Of a DNA stretch of 64,000 bases, positions 47,260 through 59,352 are shown one piece after another; position 1 is the first letter of the stretch; every line of letters starts with the position of its first letter. The DNA is from an uncultured Pseudomonadales bacterium (lineage in GTDB: Bacteria; Pseudomonadota; Gammaproteobacteria; Pseudomonadales; Pseudohongiellaceae): assembly GCA_943842505.1 (NCBI GenBank), contig CALTDI010000021.1, forward strand, positions 1-64,000, given 5' to 3'. The position numbers and the translations under genes were made by a program. Below the pieces are notes generated by a model. It ran no database searches and was not told the origin of the DNA. It was given only the letters and a program-made list of their open reading frames with translations.

Positions 47260-50200
47260 ATGTCTGAAAATTCGCCTAATCAGCCCTTCGCGCATCTACG
47301 ATTACACACAGAATTTTCGATCAATGATGGCATCGTTACCATCAAGCCACTCATCGCGAAGTTGCGCGAACTTTCCATGCCGGCGGTAGCTATTACCGAT
47401 CTGGCAAATATGTTCTCCCTGATTAAGTTCTACAAGGCAGCCTTAGGGGCTGGCATCAAGCCGGTCTGTGGTTGCGATGTTCTGGTAGAGAGTGACGACC
47501 GATCGAAGCAGACCCGTCTCGTGCTGCTGGTAAAGAATGAAGTCGGCTACCTAAGCCTGACCAAGCTCATCTCCGAGCTGTACACAGAGAATCCAAACCA
47601 GAGTGAGCCGGTGGTGCGTAAGTCGCAACTCCAGGGGCGCGTCGATGGTCTGATAGCGTTATCCGGTGCGCAGAACAGCGACATTGGCATGGCGCTGCTG
47701 GCAGAAGAGACGGACCTGGCATTTGAGCTGCTCGGAGAATGGAAGCAGCTGTTCCCGGACAGTTTCTATCTCGAGCTGCAGCGAGTGGGCAAGGCCGAAG
47801 AAGAAGACTACATCGAGGCCGCAATCGCTCTCGCGCTGAAGGCTGATTGCCCGGTCGTCGCGACAAACGATGTGCGCTTCATCGATCAGGAAGACTTCGA
47901 TGCGCATGAGGTTCGAGTCTGTATCAACGAGCGTCGCACTCTGGATGACTCGCGCCGGCCCCACAATTACACCGACCAACAGTACCTGAAGACCGTAGCC
48001 GAGATGAACGAACTGTTTAGCGATATTCCCGAGGCGCTGGAGAATGCCTGGGAGATCGTGAAGCGCTGTAATCTGTCGCTGGTGCTGGATAAGCCCAGTC
48101 TGCCCAACTATCCCGTGCCCGAGGGCATGACCATGGATCAGTTCTTCTCCGATCTTAGCTCCGAGGGGCTGAGAGAGCGTCTGTGCAGTCTCTACGGCGA
48201 CGACTACGAGAGCAAAGACGTTGAGAAGCCTTACTGGGAGCGTCTGCAGTTTGAGCTGAACGTAATCAATCAGATGGGTTTCGCTGGCTACTTCCTCATC
48301 GTGATGGAGTTTATTCAGTGGTCGAAAGACAACGGCATTCCGGTAGGCCCCGGACGTGGTTCCGGTGCCGGTTCCATAGTGGCCTATGCGCTACGCATCA
48401 CAGATATCGACCCGCTTAAGTATGACCTGCTGTTCGAACGTTTCCTGAATCCAGAGCGGGTATCGATGCCGGATTTCGACGTCGACTTCTGCATGGAAGG
48501 TCGCGACCGTGTGATTGCGCATGTTGCCGAGCTGTATGGCAAGGATGCGGTATCGCAGATCATCACCTTCGGTACCATGGCGGCGAAGGCCGTTGTGCGT
48601 GATGTGGCCAGGGTGCAGAGCAAGCCCTATGCCCTGGCCGACAAGCTGTCGAAATTGATTCCCTTCGAACCGGGCATGACGCTGAAGAAGGCATTCGAGG
48701 TAGAGCCCTTGCTTGGCGAATTCGTCGACTCCGATGAAGACGCGCAGGAAATCATGGAGATGGCCTACAAGCTGGAGGGCATCACCCGTAACGTAGGCAA
48801 GCACGCAGGTGGCGTAGTCATCGCGCCCACCAAGCTGACCGATTTCACCCCGCTGTACTGCGATGAATCGGGGCAGGGCCTGGTTACCCAGTTCGATAAG
48901 AACGATGTGGAAACAGCCGGGCTGGTTAAGTTCGACTTCCTGGGGCTGCGTACGCTGACGATTATCGATTGGGCAGTGAAGATGATCAACGAGAGGGCGG
49001 GCGAGGGTGTAGAGCCGGTGGACATCACCAATCTGCCGCTTACCGACGAGCGTGTCTACCGACTGCTACAGAAGGCAGAAACTACCGCCGTGTTCCAGCT
49101 CGAATCCCGCGGCATGAAGGATCTCATCAAGCGCCAGGTACCGAATTGTTTCGAAGACATCATCGCCCTGGTGGCGCTGTTTCGACCCGGCCCGCTGCAG
49201 TCGGGCATGGTTGACGATTTTATCGATCGCAAACACGGGCGCACTCAGGTGGTCTATCCCCACCCTGAACTAGAGCCGGTACTGAGTAACACCTACGGTG
49301 TCATTCTCTATCAAGAGCAGGTGATGCAGATAGCCCAGGTTCTCGCCAACTACTCTCTGGCAGGCGCGGACATTCTGCGTAAGGCCATGGGCAAGAAGAA
49401 GCCCGAGGAGATGGCGAAGCAGCGCAAATTGTTTATGGAGGGTGCCGGTGAGAGAGGGATCGATGCCGATCTGTCTGCGTCTATCTTCGACCTGATGGAG
49501 AAGTTTGCCGGCTACGGATTCAACAAGTCGCACTCCGCGGCCTATGCTCTGGTGTCTTACCAGACCGCCTGGCTGAAGACGCATTATCCAGCCTGCTTCA
49601 TGGCGGCGGTGCTCTCCGCCGATATGCAGAACACCGATAAGATCGTAACGCTGATCGACGAATGTCGCTCGATGAAGCTGGCCATCGTGCCGCCAGATAT
49701 TAATCGCGGCCAATTCAATTTTACCGTCAACGATCAGGACGAGATCGTGTATGGCCTGGGCGCCATCAGGGGCCTGGGTGAGGGCCCCGTCGGCAGCATA
49801 CTCGCCGCAAGAGCGGACGGGCCGTTTACCAATCTGCTGGATATCTGCCAGCGGGTGGATAAGCAGAACGTGAACAGGCGCACCATGGAGGCACTGATTC
49901 GCTCCGGCGCGCTGGATAATATGGTGGAGGGGAACCTGGACTATTCCCGGGCATTACTCTCGGCGATGTTGCCGCAGGCCATGCAGGCGGCAGAACAGTC
50001 CAGCCGCAATCAGGCCAGCGGCGTAGACGATATGTTCGGCGAGATAGCGCCTGCGGGAACCGAGGATGCAGATCTTAGCGCCTCCAACATCAGCGTACGT
50101 GCCTGGGCGGAGCAGCATCGGCTCAATGTTGAGAAAGAGACCCTAGGCCTGTGGCTGTCGGGTCACCCCATCGATGAATTCCTCGATGAGATTTCCCATA

Positions 50201-50883
50201 TCGCTAAGGATAGGCTGGTTAACCTGCGGCCCGAACGGGCGCCGCAGACTATCGCCGGAGTCCTGCATAGCATTCGTACTATGAAGAATAAGGCCGGGGA
50301 CACCATCGCCTTTCTGGTGATGGATGACCGCAGTGCGCGTTTCGAGGTCTCCCTGTTCGCCAAGGAGTACGAGAAATACCGAGAGGTGCTGCAGAAAGAT
50401 GTGATTATGGTCGTGGAATGTACCGTAAGCATAGATGACTACAGCGGTGGCATGCGCGGCCGTGGCAAGAGTGTGATGACGCTGTCGACGGCGCGCAGAC
50501 GCAATGCTCACCGGGTAGCGCTGAACCTCGAGGCCGAGTCACTGGGCAGCGATTTCTGTGAGCACCTGGCACGTATTCTGGAGCCCTACCGCAAGCCGGT
50601 AGAGGTCGCAGAGGTTGAGGGTTCAGCCGTTGCCATGACCGCGGAAGCAGGTGCCACGGCGCCCAATGGCGCCCGTCATGCCCACCCAATGGCGAATGGC
50701 CACGGGCCTGCCATGGTGCTGGAAGAGGGAGAGGGCTGTCAGGTCATGGTGCGCTATCGGCGCTCAGACTCTATTGGGTGTATAATGTTAGGCCAAGAGT
50801 GGACAGTATCGCCTGCCGATGACTTGATACAGCGTCTGCGGATTGAGTACGGCAAAGACAAGGTTGTATTGAGCTACAAGTAG
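47260..50883 (+). CDS. dnaE: DNA polymerase III alpha subunit DnaE
   Basis: DnaE is the replicative polymerase subunit. The PHP domain starts HLRLHTEFSINDG. The polymerase palm has GPGRGSGAGS and the catalytic PDFDVDFC with Asp405, Asp407 and Asp409. The helix-hairpin-helix and OB-fold regions lie in the last third. At 1207 residues it is about 45 longer than the E. coli protein. A low-complexity Ala/His/Gly segment near residues 1117-1158 accounts for most of the difference. Confidence 0.96.
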   Translation: MSENSPNQPFAHLRLHTEFSINDGIVTIKPLIAKLRELSMPAVAITDLANMFSLIKFYKAALGAGIKPVCGCDVLVESDDRSKQTRLVLLVKNEVGYLSLTKLISELYTENPNQSEPVVRKSQLQGRVDGLIALSGAQNSDIGMALLAEETDLAFELLGEWKQLFPDSFYLELQRVGKAEEEDYIEAAIALALKADCPVVATNDVRFIDQEDFDAHEVRVCINERRTLDDSRRPHNYTDQQYLKTVAEMNELFSDIPEALENAWEIVKRCNLSLVLDKPSLPNYPVPEGMTMDQFFSDLSSEGLRERLCSLYGDDYESKDVEKPYWERLQFELNVINQMGFAGYFLIVMEFIQWSKDNGIPVGPGRGSGAGSIVAYALRITDIDPLKYDLLFERFLNPERVSMPDFDVDFCMEGRDRVIAHVAELYGKDAVSQIITFGTMAAKAVVRDVARVQSKPYALADKLSKLIPFEPGMTLKKAFEVEPLLGEFVDSDEDAQEIMEMAYKLEGITRNVGKHAGGVVIAPTKLTDFTPLYCDESGQGLVTQFDKNDVETAGLVKFDFLGLRTLTIIDWAVKMINERAGEGVEPVDITNLPLTDERVYRLLQKAETTAVFQLESRGMKDLIKRQVPNCFEDIIALVALFRPGPLQSGMVDDFIDRKHGRTQVVYPHPELEPVLSNTYGVILYQEQVMQIAQVLANYSLAGADILRKAMGKKKPEEMAKQRKLFMEGAGERGIDADLSASIFDLMEKFAGYGFNKSHSAAYALVSYQTAWLKTHYPACFMAAVLSADMQNTDKIVTLIDECRSMKLAIVPPDINRGQFNFTVNDQDEIVYGLGAIRGLGEGPVGSILAARADGPFTNLLDICQRVDKQNVNRRTMEALIRSGALDNMVEGNLDYSRALLSAMLPQAMQAAEQSSRNQASGVDDMFGEIAPAGTEDADLSASNISVRAWAEQHRLNVEKETLGLWLSGHPIDEFLDEISHIAKDRLVNLRPERAPQTIAGVLHSIRTMKNKAGDTIAFLVMDDRSARFEVSLFAKEYEKYREVLQKDVIMVVECTVSIDDYSGGMRGRGKSVMTLSTARRRNAHRVALNLEAESLGSDFCEHLARILEPYRKPVEVAEVEGSAVAMTAEAGATAPNGARHAHPMANGHGPAMVLEEGEGCQVMVRYRRSDSIGCIMLGQEWTVSPADDLIQRLRIEYGKDKVVLSYK

Positions 50884-50934
50884 ATACGGCTAGATACGAT
50901 CGACAATCAAACAAGTATGAGTAGTGAGTGCAGC

Positions 50935-51888
50935 ATGGATCCTAATTATCTGGAATTTGAACAGCCCATCGCGGAGCTGGAAGCCAAGATCAGTGAGCTG
51001 AGACTGGTGGGTAGCGACAATGAGCTGAACATCGGTGAAGAAATTCAGAACCTGAAGGACAAGAGCACCAAGCTCACCGAGAAAATATACGCTAATCTGT
51101 CCTCGTGGCAGATCTCTCAGGTCGCCAGACATCCGCTGCGTCCGTATACGCTGGATTACCTCGAACATATCTTCACCGACTTCGATGAGCTACACGGAGA
51201 CCGTCTGTTCGCCGACGATCAGGCCCTGATTGGTGGCCTTGCCAAGATCGATGGCAGGCCGGTGGTCGTCATCGGGCATCAGAAGGGAAGAGGCACCAAG
51301 GAGAAAGTACGACACAATTTTGGCATGCCGCGACCGGAAGGTTACAGGAAGGCACGCCGACTCGTGCTGCTTGCCGAGCAGTATCGACTGCCGGTATTGA
51401 GCTTTATAGATACACCTGGCGCTTATCCAGGCATGGATTCGGAAGAGCGTGGCATCAACGAAGCTATCGCGCAGAACATGGCGATAATGTCTAGAGTAAA
51501 GACGCCATTGATCGCAACGGTAACTGGCGAGGCTAACTCCGGTGGGGCTATCGCTATCGGCGTCTCCGACCAACTCAATATGTTGCAGTATTCAACCTAC
51601 ACGGTGATCACGCCAGAAGGCTGCGCGACTATACTCTGGAAGTCCTCGGATCATGCGGCTGCGGCAGCGGAGGCGATGGGTGTAACTTCGAAGCGCCTGG
51701 AGGAGCTAGGCATAGTCGACCATACTATCTCCGAGCCACTGGGTGGCGCCCATAGAGATGTGCCGGCGACGGCGGCAAGCATCAAGGCGGCGTTGATCGA
51801 GCAGCTGGATCGTCTCACTGCGATGGATCCCGATGATCTGGTAGAGCGACGCTATAAGCGTCTGATGAGTTACGGCATATCTAGCTAA
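50935..51888 (+). CDS. accA: Acetyl-CoA carboxylase carboxyltransferase alpha subunit AccA
   Basis: AccA with AccD transfers the carboxyl group from biotin to acetyl-CoA, starting fatty acid synthesis. Blocks [42 protein letters not shown] and [11 protein letters not shown] are conserved. ATG 50935 aligns with the E. coli start and gives 317 residues. ATG 50917 would add six. It follows dnaE, as in E. coli. Confidence 0.95.
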   Translation: MDPNYLEFEQPIAELEAKISELRLVGSDNELNIGEEIQNLKDKSTKLTEKIYANLSSWQISQVARHPLRPYTLDYLEHIFTDFDELHGDRLFADDQALIGGLAKIDGRPVVVIGHQKGRGTKEKVRHNFGMPRPEGYRKARRLVLLAEQYRLPVLSFIDTPGAYPGMDSEERGINEAIAQNMAIMSRVKTPLIATVTGEANSGGAIAIGVSDQLNMLQYSTYTVITPEGCATILWKSSDHAAAAAEAMGVTSKRLEELGIVDHTISEPLGGAHRDVPATAASIKAALIEQLDRLTAMDPDDLVERRYKRLMSYGISS

Positions 51889-52000
51889 GCAAGCTTCATG
51901 AGACCCGTTGTTGTCATGTCCCTTGGATGACAGCGAGAGAGTCGCGGCTTAACCCTCTGCGCCCTATTATCAACACGCAGCACTGCTAAAGAAGCAGGCC

Positions 52001-53419
52001 ATGAACAATTCTGTGCAACAACTCCTAGCCAAGATAGATGCCGCCCTCAATGAGCAGGCTCGCTCGCGCCATTTTTTACTGGGGCTTAGCGGCGGGCTGG
52101 ATTCGGTAGTGCTACTCCACGCCATGACGCGGCTCAGGGAGCGCTCCGGCGGCTCACTGCAATTGCGCGCGCTACACATCAATCATCAGCTGCAAGAGCA
52201 GTCCGCAACCTGGGCTGAGGGCTGCGCGAATCTGTGTGAAAGTCTCGCCGTCGAATTCAGTAGCGTCGAGGTGACGATCAATGCCAGCGCGGGTATCGAG
52301 AATGCCGCAAGACAGGCCAGGTACGGTGAGTTTGAGTCGGCCCTGCGCGAGAATGAAGAGCTATTGCTGGCTCACCACCGCGATGACCAGATGGAAACCC
52401 TGCTGCTGCGCCTGATTCGAGGCTCTGGCAGTCGCGGCCTCAGCGGCATTCCTGCTAGCAGAGAATTAGGTGGAGGGCAGGGTAGAGGATTGGAAAGCGA
52501 GCCGGGAAGCGAGCAGAGTAGAGAGCAGGGCAGGAGCCGCCTGGTAAGGCCGCTGCTTGAGATCGATAGGGAAGAGTTGCTCCGGTATGCCGAGGCGGCA
52601 GAGCTTTCCTGGGTCGAGGATAGCTCGAACGAGGACGAGAGTTTCGACAGAAACTATTGCCGCCATACTCTGCTGCCCCTGATCGAGGCGCGCTGGCCGG
52701 GCTACAGGGAGAGTTGGTCGAAGTCCGCCGCACTGGCCCGCGAAAGCGAGGCGCTGCTGCAAGAGTTGGCGGCGATGGATTTAGCGGATATAGCCACCGC
52801 ATCGAGATCGGTTGTAAGACGCGACAAGCTGTTAGCCTTGTCGGCCACTAGGCGTCGCAACGTGCTGCGTTTCTGGCTTGAGGGCCTGGGTGTCGAAGAG
52901 CTGGGCTGGCATCAGCTGCACCAGTTGAGCGACGAGGTGATTCCCAGTAGCACCGCTTCGGTTCTGATTGGGGGCTGTCAGCTGCATTGCTACCGCGAGA
53001 CGCTGCATGCTCTGTCTGCGAGCGCGCTGGAGACTGATGTCGCGATCGAGGAACTCTCCGTGCTCTCTCCGTTGATAACAATACCCAGCGAAGTCGAGCT
53101 GACTAATAACGGCAGTCTTGGTTTTACAGAAGCGTTGGGTGAGGGTGTCGCCATGGACAAGCTAGGCGCTATGACGATTCGCTATAGGCAGGGTGGCGAA
53201 GCCTGTCGTCTGCTGGGGCGCCCGAACAAGAGCCTCAAGAAAATCTTGCAGGAAGTCGAGATGCAGCCCTGGCTGCGCAGTCGAATTCCCTTGTTGTACA
53301 GCGGCGATGAACTGGCCTGCATCCCGGGCATCGGTGTGAGCGAGGCATGGGCGGCTAAAGACGGAGAGGCCGGTTGTCTGATCGATTGGCAGCAGCCCGA
53401 TCTCGCCCTGCGCCCTTAA
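52001..53419 (+). CDS. tilS: tRNA(Ile)-lysidine synthase TilS
   Basis: TilS converts the wobble C34 of tRNA-Ile(CAU) to lysidine so that it reads AUA. The PP-loop LGLSGGLDSVVLLHA is near residues 26-40, and LAHHRDDQMETLLLRL near 123. A C-terminal domain holds VEMQPWLRSRIPLLY. At residues 155-180 a Gly/Glu/Arg/Ser-rich insert interrupts the loop between SGIPA and LVRPLL. Length is 472, above the E. coli 432. Confidence 0.93.
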   Translation: MNNSVQQLLAKIDAALNEQARSRHFLLGLSGGLDSVVLLHAMTRLRERSGGSLQLRALHINHQLQEQSATWAEGCANLCESLAVEFSSVEVTINASAGIENAARQARYGEFESALRENEELLLAHHRDDQMETLLLRLIRGSGSRGLSGIPASRELGGGQGRGLESEPGSEQSREQGRSRLVRPLLEIDREELLRYAEAAELSWVEDSSNEDESFDRNYCRHTLLPLIEARWPGYRESWSKSAALARESEALLQELAAMDLADIATASRSVVRRDKLLALSATRRRNVLRFWLEGLGVEELGWHQLHQLSDEVIPSSTASVLIGGCQLHCYRETLHALSASALETDVAIEELSVLSPLITIPSEVELTNNGSLGFTEALGEGVAMDKLGAMTIRYRQGGEACRLLGRPNKSLKKILQEVEMQPWLRSRIPLLYSGDELACIPGIGVSEAWAAKDGEAGCLIDWQQPDLALRP

Positions 53420-53503
53420 GCGCAAAAACTTTTTCGAGCGAATTTTAAACCAGTAAAAGAACATTTCAGTTTGTTCTATCGAGGGGCTTCTGGTAGGCTG
53501 TAA

Positions 53504-55243
<1,740 letters not shown>

Positions 55244-55246
55244 GCG

Positions 55247-55292
55247 GTTAGGGACTAGTTAAGGGACAAGTTAAGGGACTAGTTAAGGGAAC
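55247..55292. repeat. 12-bp tandem repeat (AGTTAAGGGACT, about four copies) before kdsA
   Basis: Units AGTTAAGGGACT, AGTTAAGGGACA and partial copies fill the pyrG-kdsA spacer and end 18 bp before the kdsA ATG. Each unit contains AAGGGA, resembling a ribosome-binding core, so copy number might affect initiation. Confidence 0.85.
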
Positions 55293-55310
55293 AGGATCGG
55301 GTATCGGGTC

Positions 55311-56156
55311 ATGACAGCGAAGCAAATCAAGCTTGGGAATTTCACCATTGCTAACGATCAGCCCTTCGTCCTCTTCGCGGGGATGAACGTGCTGGAGTCT
55401 CGGGATTTGGCGATGACCGTCGTCGAACAGTTTCATGCCGTTACTACCGAGCTCAACATCCCCTATGTATTTAAGGCCTCCTTCGACAAGGCGAATCGTT
55501 CGTCGGTAGATTCCTATCGTGGGCCTGGTCTGGACGAGGGCCTGAAGATACTCGCCGAGATCAAGGCGCAATTCTCCGTACCGATCATCACCGATATACA
55601 CGAGATAGGGCAGGTGGCAGCAGCTGCCGAGGTGGCGGATATCTTGCAGCTGCCGGCGTTCCTGTCCAGACAGACGGATCTGGTGGTGGCTATGGCCAAG
55701 AGCGACGCCATCATCAACATCAAGAAGGCGCAGTTTCTCGCCCCGCAGGAGATGGGACATATTCTCAAGAAGTTTGAAGAGGCGGGCAATGAGCGCCTGA
55801 TCCTGTGCGAGCGCGGCAGCAGCTTCGGCTATAACAACCTGGTGGTAGACATGCTGGGCTTCTCGGTCATGAAGCAATTTAACTGCCCGCTGATGTTCGA
55901 CGCGACCCATGCACTGCAGAAGCCAGGTGGACTCGCCGCCGCCGCCGGCGGTCGCCGCGCCGATGTCACCGCGCTGTCCCGGGCTGGCCTGTCCCAGGGA
56001 ATTGCCGGTCTGTTCATAGAGGCCCACCCCGACCCGGACAAGGCGCTATGCGATGGTCCCTGTGCCCTTCGCCTGGATAGTGTCAGGCCCTTCCTGCAGC
56101 AGATGCGAGACCTGGATGCATTGATCAAGTCCATGCCCCAGCTGGATACAGCGTAG
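55311..56156 (+). CDS. kdsA: 3-deoxy-D-manno-octulosonate 8-phosphate synthase KdsA
   Basis: KdsA condenses phosphoenolpyruvate with arabinose 5-phosphate to Kdo-8-phosphate for the LPS inner core. Blocks [37 protein letters not shown] and [13 protein letters not shown] are present. Length is 281 residues. Order pyrG-kdsA-eno is common in Pseudomonas relatives. The substrate phosphoenolpyruvate is the product of Eno, encoded next. Confidence 0.95.
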   Translation: MTAKQIKLGNFTIANDQPFVLFAGMNVLESRDLAMTVVEQFHAVTTELNIPYVFKASFDKANRSSVDSYRGPGLDEGLKILAEIKAQFSVPIITDIHEIGQVAAAAEVADILQLPAFLSRQTDLVVAMAKSDAIINIKKAQFLAPQEMGHILKKFEEAGNERLILCERGSSFGYNNLVVDMLGFSVMKQFNCPLMFDATHALQKPGGLAAAAGGRRADVTALSRAGLSQGIAGLFIEAHPDPDKALCDGPCALRLDSVRPFLQQMRDLDALIKSMPQLDTA

Positions 56157-56204
56157 TATCTGTACCAAATTAACCTAATTTTTAGATTTAAGTAATATTC
56201 ATAA

Positions 56205-57512
<1,308 letters not shown>

Positions 57513-57517
57513 GTAGT

Positions 57518-57556
57518 TACTGCCTCTGATGAATGCGATTTGTTAATGAGGCAGTA
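57518..57556 (+). other. Hairpin in the eno-ftsB spacer
   Basis: TACTGCCTC pairs perfectly with GAGGCAGTA across a 21-nt loop, just after the eno stop. There is no T run, so it is not a classical terminator. It could protect the eno mRNA 3' end. A second palindrome CTCCTCGAGAGGAG lies at 57573-57586. Confidence 0.6.
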
Positions 57557-57607
57557 TAAATAGCTGAGCACCCTCCTCGAGAGGAGTCGGGTTCGGCAGA
57601 AAGGCTT

Positions 57608-57886
57608 ATGAAGATACTATACGGATTTCTGGGGTTTGCGTTCATCGTGCTGCAGTACAAACTGTGGCTCGGCGAGGACAGCGTGCGCACCCTAAATATG
57701 CTCGAGGCAGAGGTTCAGGCGCAGCGCGAACTGAATGAAGGCCTGGAGCGGCGTAATAAATTAGTCGAGATCGAAGTGCTGGATCTTAAGAATGGCCTCG
57801 AAGCCGTAGAAGAGCGGGCGCGATCCGAGCTCGGCATGATAGAGAAGGGCGAGACCTTCTATCTGCTAGTGCCGCAAAAGAAATAG
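57608..57886 (+). CDS. ftsB: Cell division protein FtsB
   Basis: FtsB joins FtsL and FtsQ in the divisome and helps activate septal wall synthesis. A membrane segment (ILYGFLGFAFIVLQYKLWLG) is followed by a coiled coil (residues about 30-70) and the conserved ERARSELGMIEKGE. Length is 92 residues. Its place between eno and ispD is standard. Confidence 0.92.
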   Translation: MKILYGFLGFAFIVLQYKLWLGEDSVRTLNMLEAEVQAQRELNEGLERRNKLVEIEVLDLKNGLEAVEERARSELGMIEKGETFYLLVPQKK

Positions 57887-57982
57887 AAAGAAAAATAGAA
57901 AGAGAAATAGAAATAAAGAGAGAAGTGGGAAGAGCAGTGCAAGAGCAGAAAAATAGAAAGAGCAGAAAAATAGAAAGAGAAG
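57887..57982. repeat. Polypurine tract with a 17-bp tandem duplication
   Basis: Nearly all bases on the + strand are A or G for about 95 bp. The unit AGCAGAAAAATAGAAAG is present twice in direct tandem (57944-57960, 57961-57977), with looser copies of ATAGAAAGAG before it. It fills the ftsB-ispD spacer. No gene is encoded. Confidence 0.85.
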
Positions 57983-58039
57983 TAATTTACCATCCGGGCT
58001 GATCATTAGCCTCGAACCCCGCACAAAGAAGACACAACT

Positions 58040-58768
58040 ATGACAATTTGGGCTGTCCTGCCTGCTGCCGGCATCGGTCGTCGCATGGGGTCTACAATCC
58101 CGAAGCAGTATCTCACAATCAACAGTGAGCCTCTGCTGCTGCATTCGCTGCGCCGTTTGAGTTCGGTGTCCGCAATCCAAAAGATAGTCGTTGTCATACA
58201 CCCCGAAGATGCGCACTGGTCCCAGCTCGAGGCATCCATTGAGCCAGAGATACAAAACTGTATTATAACTGTTATAGGTGGCGACGAGCGCTACCAGTCC
58301 GTATTAAACGGACTCGGCGCATTGATCGACCTGGCGCAGGCGGACGACTGGGTATTAGTGCACGATGCCGTGCGACCCTGTGTGCGCGCGGCGGACATAG
58401 AGAGGCTTGTAGAGAAACTGGCCGAGGGGAACGATCCTAATTCCATAGGCGGCCTGTTAGGGTCTGAGGTCGACAACACGCTGAAGCGGGTAGATGAGAA
58501 TCTGACCGTAGTGAAAACCGTCGACCGAGCGCTGTATTGGAATGCGCTAACCCCACAGATGTTTCGTTTCTCCCCGTTAAAACAGGCTATAGAGGCAGTC
58601 GTCGCTAGCGGCGAGCAGGTGACCGATGAGGCGGCGGCGATGGAAAGCGCTGGCCATAGGCCTATAATGGTTCCAGGCAATAAAGACAATATCAAGGTGA
58701 CCCGCGAGGCGGACTTGATTCTCGCCGCGCAGATACTGGAAGCACAGCACTCGGAGACTCTGGTTTAG
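58040..58768 (+). CDS. ispD: 2-C-methyl-D-erythritol 4-phosphate cytidylyltransferase IspD
   Basis: IspD activates MEP with CTP in isoprenoid synthesis. The nucleotide loop VLPAAGIGRRMGSTIPKQYL is near residues 6-25, and VLVHDAVRPCV is near 110. Length is 242 residues. IspF, two steps later, follows after 80 bp of A-rich sequence. CTP comes from PyrG, encoded at 53.6 kb. Confidence 0.95.
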   Translation: MTIWAVLPAAGIGRRMGSTIPKQYLTINSEPLLLHSLRRLSSVSAIQKIVVVIHPEDAHWSQLEASIEPEIQNCIITVIGGDERYQSVLNGLGALIDLAQADDWVLVHDAVRPCVRAADIERLVEKLAEGNDPNSIGGLLGSEVDNTLKRVDENLTVVKTVDRALYWNALTPQMFRFSPLKQAIEAVVASGEQVTDEAAAMESAGHRPIMVPGNKDNIKVTREADLILAAQILEAQHSETLV

Positions 58769-58848
58769 CTAGCTGAACTAATCTAAGCCAGACAAAAAAA
58801 TAAACAAACGAAAAAGACAAACGAAATTGAAAACAGCGGTCGAACAAG

Positions 58849-59352
58849 ATGAATGTTAACAGCATGCGCATCGGGCACGGTTACGACGTACACCGATTTG
58901 CCAACGAGTACAGTGAGAGCAAGCCGCTAATCCTGGCGGGTGTGCCTCTGCCAGATAAGATGAGCCTGCTCGCGCACTCCGATGGCGACGTAATTCTGCA
59001 TGCGCTGTGCGATGCTATTCTGGGCGCACTGGGTGCCGGGGATATAGGCCTGCATTTTCCCGATACCGATCCCCAATTCGCCGGTGCCTCCAGTGGCGAT
59101 CTGCTTAAGCATGTACTTGACCTGATGGAATCGCAGGAACGCTATCTGATCAATGTAGATATCACGGTCATCGCCGAGGTGCCGAAGTTGAGCCCCCATC
59201 GTGTCAATATGATTTCGAGTCTGGCCTATTTGCTGGAGCTGCCCGAACAGCAGCTTAATCTGAAGGCAACTACGACGGAAGGTCTGGGTGCGATTGGCAG
59301 GAAGGAAGGGATTGCCTGCGCGGCAGTAGTCCTTCTGGCCGGCAATGCCTGA
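58849..59352 (+). CDS. ispF: 2-C-methyl-D-erythritol 2,4-cyclodiphosphate synthase IspF
   Basis: IspF forms the cyclic diphosphate of the MEP pathway. The zinc ligands are in GHGYDVHRF and in the HSDGDVILHALCDA block. The segment GDIGLHFPDTDP follows. ATG 58849 gives 167 residues. ATG 58864 (MRIGHGYDV) aligns with most homologues and gives 162. The end overlaps truD by eight bases. Confidence 0.95.
   Translation: MNVNSMRIGHGYDVHRFANEYSESKPLILAGVPLPDKMSLLAHSDGDVILHALCDAILGALGAGDIGLHFPDTDPQFAGASSGDLLKHVLDLMESQERYLINVDITVIAEVPKLSPHRVNMISSLAYLLELPEQQLNLKATTTEGLGAIGRKEGIACAAVVLLAGNA

Noticed and set aside
47567..47866. Minus-strand and alternative frames inside dnaE
   Set aside because: They fully overlap a clearly homologous polymerase gene and have no recognisable domains.
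57518..57556. Rho-independent terminator after eno
   Set aside because: The stem is perfect, but the loop is 21 nt long and no T run follows, so it was listed only as a hairpin.
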